Shown in pieces: positions 57,770-64,000 of a stretch of 64,000 bases of DNA. The stretch lies in the NCBI GenBank assembly GCA_040437565.1, contig JBDOQK010000037.1:294176-358175 (forward strand). The letters run 5' to 3'. Source of the stretch: Albugo candida (taxonomy: Eukaryota > Oomycota > Peronosporomycetes > Albuginales). The notes under the pieces are model-generated. The model was not told the DNA's origin. It worked only from the letters and a program-made list of their open reading frames with translations, and made no database searches. Both the position numbers and the translations under genes were made by a program. Every line of letters starts with the position of its first letter. Position 1 is the first letter of the stretch.

Positions 57770-60470
57770 AAAATGGCGACGCAATTGGAGAAGCAGGATT
57801 CCATGTCTTTAAAGAGGGTGAGTGGCTGGTCATAGTTGCAGGTGTTCATATTTAGTAGAGTCAGAAAATCTGACTGCTCTAGTTGCGGAGCCTATTTTAG
57901 AAAACAAATATTTCTATGAGAGATGAAAACACGTCTTACTGCTGTTCTGTGAATATGTTAATCTGTGAGTATTTTAATCAGTTGCACGTTAAACTGTCAT
58001 TGTGTATGCTGCGATCACAAGCAACGTGATCCATCAATGAATACACTTGGAGTCACAATTAACCCTGCAGCTGAAATATCGGTCGGTATATAGCAATGAA
58101 AATTGTATTTCTATGGTACAGAAAAGAACACCATGTCTGCGCTTCAGAAATGAGTTTTGAACATTTGTTGACGGGAAGCAATTTTGACAACAGGAAGATG
58201 ACTGCTGGTGAAGAAATGGACATAGAACTAAACTCCTAACTATCTTCTCCACTCGATGTATCGTCGAGACTGCAGACAAGAACGTCAAGAAGCGTTGCAA
58301 GCAACACTTCTCAGATCTGTGAGCCAGAAAGAATCATCATCTATCATAAGCTGCAACAAGCAAGATTTCACCTGCATCACATTCCCCAAACTCTTCAAAT
58401 TGCACCGACTCGATGATAAAGAAAGGGTGGTGCAATTTGCGGAGATCATAGACACATTGTTGATTGTAGAGGAGATAACCTTCAAGTCATTTCTCCATTA
58501 CATCACCTTGTATACGAGAAAAAGCGCGAAAGAGGACATAATATATATTCGACAAACCGACAGAAAGATGGCAAGTTGGATGCGGATCCAGTGACGATGG
58601 CTTCCAGCAAATAGTTTTGTGGATGGAATATGCACACTTGAAGGAAGGCAACACGCAACGTATATTACCGATTAAGCTGTGAACAAGCTCGTGGCAGCAG
58701 AAAAAACGCAACAATGGATAATATAACTGAAATATAATGACATTTCACGTCAGCGCTTCGCTCTATACTCCGTTGTACAATTCCTACGTGAGTGCCTGAT
58801 CCGACTACTTCTAATTGTACTGAAAAAGTCATTACAAGTTGTTGATCAAAGAAGCCCTCGCAAAGCATCCTAAAAGCTTCGGATCCACACATACGCCGAG
58901 CGACAAGTTTCTGAAGTAGATTTGAATATAGAAGCATTGTGGTGTGTGTTTTATCGTTTGCAAAGTTCAAATAAACTTCAGAAATTCAAGGAAAAAGAGG
59001 GAAATATGGCAATCGGTCGAAATCAACCGAAGTTACAAAATTGGATGATGCGAAGTACGCTGGAACAGCCGAACGAAATAATTATACTTTGATTCTAATG
59101 GAAGGAGACTCGGAAAAACATCTGACGATTGGGAGAGTTTTGGTCGTAGGAAGAAATTTCTACGGTTAGGTCCCCTAAAAAGAAAGCTTTCAAAGGTTTG
59201 TGAAGCAAGCCGTTCTCAATAATGAAAGTATACAAACCATCGCAAAGAATCTTAGGCACAAATATGGTCAAGTGGAACAGTCAATAAAATCACTGCGCTA
59301 TGGGAATTTGATCATTATGGCTGATCAAGATCACGATGGAAGTTACATGCAACTTCTTGCGATCAATTCATTAAATCATTTCTGGCCATCATTAGTTCAA
59401 ATTAAAGGCTGTATGCACGAATTAATCACTCCAATTGTCAACTGCGCAAACAAAAGAATGGACAGGGTGTTTTACACGCTACCAAAGTATGAATTATGTA
59501 GGCTGGCCACCAAAATGGTCAAGGATGTAGGATTAAGTATTATAAAGGTCTCGGGGCACTCACAACAGAAGAAGCAAAATATTATTTTCCCGTTTACCGA
59601 CGCCTCCATTGGATTACAGCTATAAAAATGAAGAATTTGGCGACTCGATTAACATGGCATTTTTCAAAAACGAGTCGAAGAGCGAAAAGATTGGTTGCAA
59701 TGATGCGCAACTGACACTAATGCGGATTATACCACTGATGGCATGCCCCTACTTAGCTTACGTCTACTTTGATGGTAAATTAACGATTCACCCAAAGGTT
59801 TTCGTTGTAGGTTCGTCAATAAAGAAGTCATCTTGCTCTTTAGGCCCGATACTATGCAATCTATTTCTTTCCTAATGAACGGATTCAAACCATCACAACG
59901 CAGAGTCCTCTATTGTTGGCTTAAATGCAACTGCAAGGTACGCAGGATTGATTGCATAACGTCTATGCCATACTGAGCACACTTGAAATCATAGGTGGAA
60001 ATCAAAGTTGTACAATTAGCCGGGTGTGTGTGTGAGCGTTCATGGTATCATTATAGTGAAACAAATCTGCATGAAACGATCATCAAAATAGCTCAAGGCT
60101 TTTCAGGGTGTGATCATGCGAACCCATCATCTCTAAATGGACAAGGCGTTACTCGGATCGTAACTAGGAAAGATGCACATAGCCCTCGTTAGATTTTTTC
60201 CAAATTGGCGTTGATTGCGTACAAGATCCTTGATCCTAAAATGATTCCTTACTGAGCATCATTGATGAAGACGGGCGATTCATCGGCCAGAATAGTATGC
60301 TTCGGTAATTCCGATGGTGCTGGTGAATGGAAGTGAGGATATCAGAACATGCCGGCCGACCTCGACCCTAAATTATAATCCTGTGGATCTCATCGAGAAT
60401 CTACGTGTTCAGCTCTCCGTCGTAGTCTAGAAGACTTTGAATATGAAAAGCCGTAACAAAAGTTTCCGGG
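57770..60470 (+). pseudogene. TOP2: Decayed DNA topoisomerase II copy, intron-retaining, truncated at 3' end
   Basis: Segments line up in TOP2 order despite stops and frameshifts: KQRDPSMNTLGVTIN (about 58025), FEHLLTGSNFDN (about 58170), IFSTRCIVETADKNV (about 58235), transducer DFTCITF and FKSFLHYITLY, SFVDGICTLEG (about 58615). Then follow the TOPRIM region LILMEGDSEK (about 59085) and ADQDHDGSY (about 59320), FITPIV-like LITPIVNC, FVNKEVILLFRPD, GFKPSQRRVLYC, a 57-nt GT-AG intron (59938-59994), VEIKVVQLAGCV, and the active-site loop SPR followed by TAG (60190-60192) where the catalytic Tyr should be. IPMVLVNGSEDI and LNYNPVDLIENLR follow before LINE sequence takes over near 60475. The retained intron argues for DNA-level duplication, not reverse transcription. 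The 5' boundary is uncertain. Confidence 0.88.
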
Positions 60471-62211
60471 ATGTATGATGTGGTTCGTCCGCCATGCCAA
60501 GATTGTACCAAACGTTCGGCGTACTTCGATTACCAGTAGCAGCTTTATAATCTAATTCCAGGTCGCGGTGGAACCACATGGGTTGTTTCATGTAGTTCTG
60601 ACGGCGCTGAAGTACACTTCAATCTGGAATTATAATGCTCCAATCCATTGATGCCACATTTCAAGTGTGTGTCCACCAAGAACATGTTCTCTTCCACTGA
60701 ACCATTTTTCCATGTCGATGAGGTGCGATGGTAAATATGTCAGTCGGCTTGTGTGGCTCAAACGAAGGCTGTATAAGTTGTAAAAATTCCGTCGAAGCAT
60801 TTGCCCAATTCGCGGGAGTAATTATCGATACATCGGACTAGAACTGCTGAAGGGAATAATTACGTTGTAGCTTCGATCGCCCGTCAAAAAAGAATTTTGT
60901 AGTGAGTTATCTTGTCGACAAAGTTATAAAAACTCTTGGGGAACGTACTTCGATTCTTTGCTTGCGTTTCCTACTAAGCACAAACGGATTTAACGTCGAT
61001 TGCCACTGTCAAATAGTCTCTGCTGTTATGTCCATGTGCATCGTGTTGTGCCACAGACGCTATAAAATCATCGTCTGCGCAACCAGTAGTCGACCACTGA
61101 CAATTCCTACACGTCGAAACCATACACCAAAACCTTCAAAAATACGCTTGTCGAGAGTCGAAATAACCATTGAATGGGTTAGTTTCTGGCCGAACGGAAT
61201 ACCCAAATACTTGACCGAATCCTCCGGACCAATTATGGTCAAATTGGGAATACGTGGACACGGCATGGTCCGATTCAACGAAAGAAAGGATGATCTGCTC
61301 AGGTTGATTTTCGCGCCAAATCCATCGCAATAGATTTGAACGAGTTCGAGCTACGTAAAAACACCATTTGGTGTCTCTCCACGCAATGACAAATCGTCTG
61401 CAAAACAAAATCAATCCAGCTGCGGCAGTCGTGCCATTAATCCAAATGCCATGTTCTTCATGTTGTTGAAGTAAGTTTCCAAAGGTTCGATCGTCATTAA
61501 AAGAGTAATGCTGAGAGATCGTTAACTTCTTTTACTCCAGGTTGTGTTGTAATGGATGGTGTGATATTTCCATTCATGATCAACTGCGCTTTCATGTTAG
61601 TACAAGAGACGAACCCAGTCCACCGTCTGTTTTTCGGAGACGCGAAAAATGTATGTCTTATTGACCCGATCATAAAATTTCCCAAAGTCGAGAGAAGAGG
61701 CATACGCTTCGTCTCTACGATGAGTGACCAATTCATGGATGTCTGTAAGATGTCGAATGTGCTGATGCATTGATCTTCCTCGCAAAAATGCGTTTTGATC
61801 TTGATGGATCTATTTCGGTGAAAACTTTCGCAATCGATGCGCCAACACTTTTGGAAGTACTTTCCTATCAACAAAAAGTAGTGGGATCGGTCTATAGTTG
61901 ACAGGATCAACCCGTGATTTTTTCTTGAACAACAATGTGATTAACGAGTGACGTTGTGATCGAAGTAAGATATCTTTTTCCAGCTGATGTTCAAGCAAGA
62001 GCTTCGGACATTCGCCAAAAGTTTGCGTATCAAGCTGACAAATATACCCAGTAATTCAAGCATACTCGGAGAGCAACTACTTCGCATGTGCTTCATCGTT
62101 TCCGCCATCTCAGTCGTACTTGAGCGAGTTGAGAGACGGTCTTGCTTTTCTGACTCAAGAAAACTTGAATCGAATCCACTAGTTTTTTCACCTCTTTATC
62201 GATTCATGGCT

Positions 62212-63112
62212 CTTTATAGAGGCAAATTCGGGAATTCTTCTTATATGAATTTGACGATGACTCTACGCTAGTGTTGTCAAAGCGGGCGCCGTCGTCTCAG
62301 TTTTGATCGAGTATCAGTTTTTATATCAAAATAGCACATGAACACACTTGAACCGTAATGAAAATATATTTCACGAGAAGAAAGTAGCTTTTGTTTATCG
62401 GAAAGTCTCGGTATCATGCAATAAAAAGTAGGGCACAGGGACTAAAGTAAATGAATTAGAGCATGTTTTTATCAACGTGAAGTATTCATATTTAGAAAAG
62501 CACCTCCGATATCTTTGTGCTATAGGTCCAACTACTGATTCTCTGAAGAATTTTCTCTTGTTGGACTCGGCTATTTAATATCTTACATTTTGTCGATGAA
62601 TTTTTTAACCTACATTCTGCATTGCTCAAAATTTTAAAAAAAAGTTTAGTACTATAGAGCAAAAACAAAAGGTGTACAGATAAAATATTTTGACCAAAGT
62701 TTCTGACCTTGTAGCCTATTGGTTGTGGTGATTGCACATAGAAACACATACCACGGGTGAGGGTTCGTACCTCCCCCATGTCAGTTAATCATAAAGCCCG
62801 GTAACACTGTAAATTTTAACCAGCAGCTCAGTTGAAGTTGTCGATATTACTAAAATAAGACGAATTCACTTCTCTAGGTCTTGCTGGACAATCTCTAGGT
62901 GGTTCTCCGAGCGAAGAAGCATTTTTGTGCACGAGCGCGGGAGCGGTCGGGATGAAGATTTTGCTCACGATACATTCCGAAGTTTATTCATAAGCAGGCA
63001 TACCTGCGAGGTTTGGGGGCTAAAGAAAAAGTGGAGATTAGTAAAATTAAAGGGAAACTTGAATGAAATAAATATTTTTTTCGATTTTCTCACATGAATC
63101 ATCTGAGGCGAG
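62212..63112. other. Insertion of about 900 bp within LINE copy 2
   Basis: The region has no counterpart in LINE copy 1, where the flanking sequences are adjacent (about 50215-50255). It is AT-rich, carries the SINE-like A/B boxes at 62712-62771, and shares GCTCAGTTGAAG plus TATTACTA with 56033-56063. Confidence 0.55.
62700..62790 (+). mobile_element. tRNA-derived SINE candidate (pol III A and B boxes)
   Basis: An A-box TAGCCTATTGG at 62712-62722 (consensus TRGCNNANNGG) is followed 39 bp later by a B-box-like GGTTCGTACC at 62762-62771 (consensus GGTTCGANNCC). Order, orientation and spacing fit a tRNA-related pol III promoter, but the sequence does not fold as an intact tRNA by eye. A SINE head is more likely than a tRNA gene. 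Confidence 0.45.
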
Positions 63113-63751
63113 TTCGGAGCTATAAAGAGAGCCCATGACATCACCCTAATGATCCCTAGAGTCGGCAATAATTATCCTGGGGCTCGCTACCATGGTGCCA
63201 CCTTTTTTGATCAGGTTTTTGATCGGCACGCGACCACAAGAACTATCCGGAAGGCAGAAAATATGCTTTAAAAAGTTCTCTTCATTCTTCACGAGATGAG
63301 CGCAACCTTCATCTTGATTATATTCGGAATCATTTACGACCTAAACTCTAAATTAACCGAGACACGAATCGAAAAAATGCGTTGACTGATTCGTGTCTTG
63401 AGTTCGATATAGAGCTGCTACAGCTTCCATAACAGGCTTCCTAGACTCAACATCACGTCGGCTTTCTTGTGAGATGCTTTTCGCAATCTCTTGACGTTGT
63501 TTCTTGATTTTCGTGTTCCAACTTTCCAACATTTGTTCGAGAGTCGTAGTTGTGCGCAACTTTTTGTGCACCAAAATCGCTTCCCATTTGGTAGCTTCGG
63601 CAACTTCAGGATATCCAAATAGTCGTTAGTAACATTTATAATATACTTGCGCTTGTTTTTTGATCGCATTCGCAAAAGTTTCTTTTTGTGTCACATGATC
63701 TGTATGTGGTGGACGCAAATATTCAGTGTTTTTATATCATTGTAAATAGCT

Positions 63752-63941
63752 GTTCCGAGATGCGGATAATCTTCAGACACTCGCCAAACGCTTTCATATC
63801 AAAGTGATAAGATGCAGCTTGTAGTCCTCCTATATCTGAAGAGTGCCGGATCGCGTTTGCCATTTCGGTTGTACTTAACCGACTTAGGAGACAGTGTTGC
63901 GCTTTTGACGAAAGGGAAACTAGAATTGATGCACGTATCTT
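63752..63941 (-). mobile_element. LINE fragment directly abutting the telomere
   Basis: The bases before the telomere (GCGTTTGCCATTTCGGTTGT, CTTAACCGACTTAGGAGAC, AAGGGAAACTAGAATTGATG) match the LINE segment at 50105-50200 and 62085-62175. The fragment stops abruptly where TTTAGGG repeats begin, with no subtelomeric satellite in between. Confidence 0.75.
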
Positions 63942-64000
63942 TTTAGGGTTTAGGGTTTAGGGTTTAGGGTTTAGGGTTTAGGGTTTAGGGTTTAGGGTTT
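63942..64000 (+). repeat. Telomere, (TTTAGGG)8 plus TTT
   Basis: Eight perfect TTTAGGG units followed by TTT up to the last base. The G-rich strand runs 5' to 3' towards the right end, as expected for a right-hand chromosome terminus. TTTAGGG is the plant and oomycete type repeat. Confidence 0.97.

Larger units (their letters stand above)
60475..63700 (-). mobile_element. Decayed LINE retrotransposon, copy 2, split by an insertion
   Basis: Minus-strand pieces matching copy 1: late RT (RIPNLTIIGPEDSVKYLGIPF near 61200), RT core (SLDFGKFYDRVNKTYIF near 61660, NYRPIPLLFVDRKVLPKVL near 61860), pre-RT (near 62080-62210) and, after about 900 bp of unrelated AT-rich DNA (about 62215-63112), the continuing region (ELYKESP-type homology at 63113-63700) that matches 50250-50800. 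Full of stops. Its 3' end sits on the truncated TOP2 copy. Confidence 0.82.

Noticed and set aside
62705-62790. Functional tRNA gene
   Set aside because: A/B boxes are present but the arms do not pair into a convincing cloverleaf by eye; a SINE head is preferred.
1-64000. CRISPR arrays, bacterial operons, ribosome binding sites or riboswitches
   Set aside because: The sequence is eukaryotic with spliceosomal introns and a telomere; the only regular repeats are the coding BRC array, the 63-bp coding repeats and the telomere.

Overview
The window is nuclear DNA of a eukaryote, most likely an oomycete of the Albugo (white rust) type. That assignment is inferred from very short introns (about 47-65 nt, GT...AG), tightly packed genes on both strands, copia and LINE retroelement relics, and a TTTAGGG telomere. 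The right end of the window (63942-64000) is eight TTTAGGG repeats plus TTT, G-rich strand pointing outward, so the window runs into a chromosome end.

Positions 1-38.2 kb are gene-dense housekeeping sequence: a partial large PH-like protein (minus, running off the left edge); a UBR-box/RING N-recognin E3 ligase; a BRCA2 homologue with a strongly expanded array of BRC repeats; a PPTC7-like PP2C phosphatase with a frame break; a small predicted secreted protein; a type I membrane protein; an RBBP6/Mpe1-type DWNN protein; a Polo-like kinase; a TMEM222 homologue; a small tail-anchored protein; the LCB1/SPTLC1 subunit of serine palmitoyltransferase; an acidic protein with a hydrophobic N-terminus; a KIX-domain (MED15-like) protein; and an unrecognised protein with weak BAG6 resemblance. 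Several of these appear only after splicing across short introns (TMEM222, tail-anchored protein, LCB1 N-terminus, KIX protein).

From 38.7 kb to the telomere the sequence is repeat-rich and decayed: two copia LTR retrotransposons with paired LTRs and a primer site matching the initiator Met-tRNA anticodon arm; an inverted-repeat DNA element with a FAR1/MULE-like fragment; a Tc1-like transposase relic; two LINE relics plus a LINE scrap joined directly to the telomere; a tRNA-derived SINE candidate; a decayed intron-retaining topoisomerase II copy whose active-site tyrosine codon is now TAG; and a small three-exon gene with 21-residue repeats.

The assembly carries 15 runs of exactly 100 N. Twelve have an obvious direct duplicate of the left flank on the right side (45 to 901 bp). 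One lies inside the BRC array, where repeats make this undecidable. Two, inside a LINE and a copia element, look like real gaps. Removing one flank plus the Ns restores reading frame in the UBR, BRCA2 and RBBP6 genes, so most gaps are unmerged contig overlaps. Some duplicate pairs differ in sequence, probably as heterozygous alleles.
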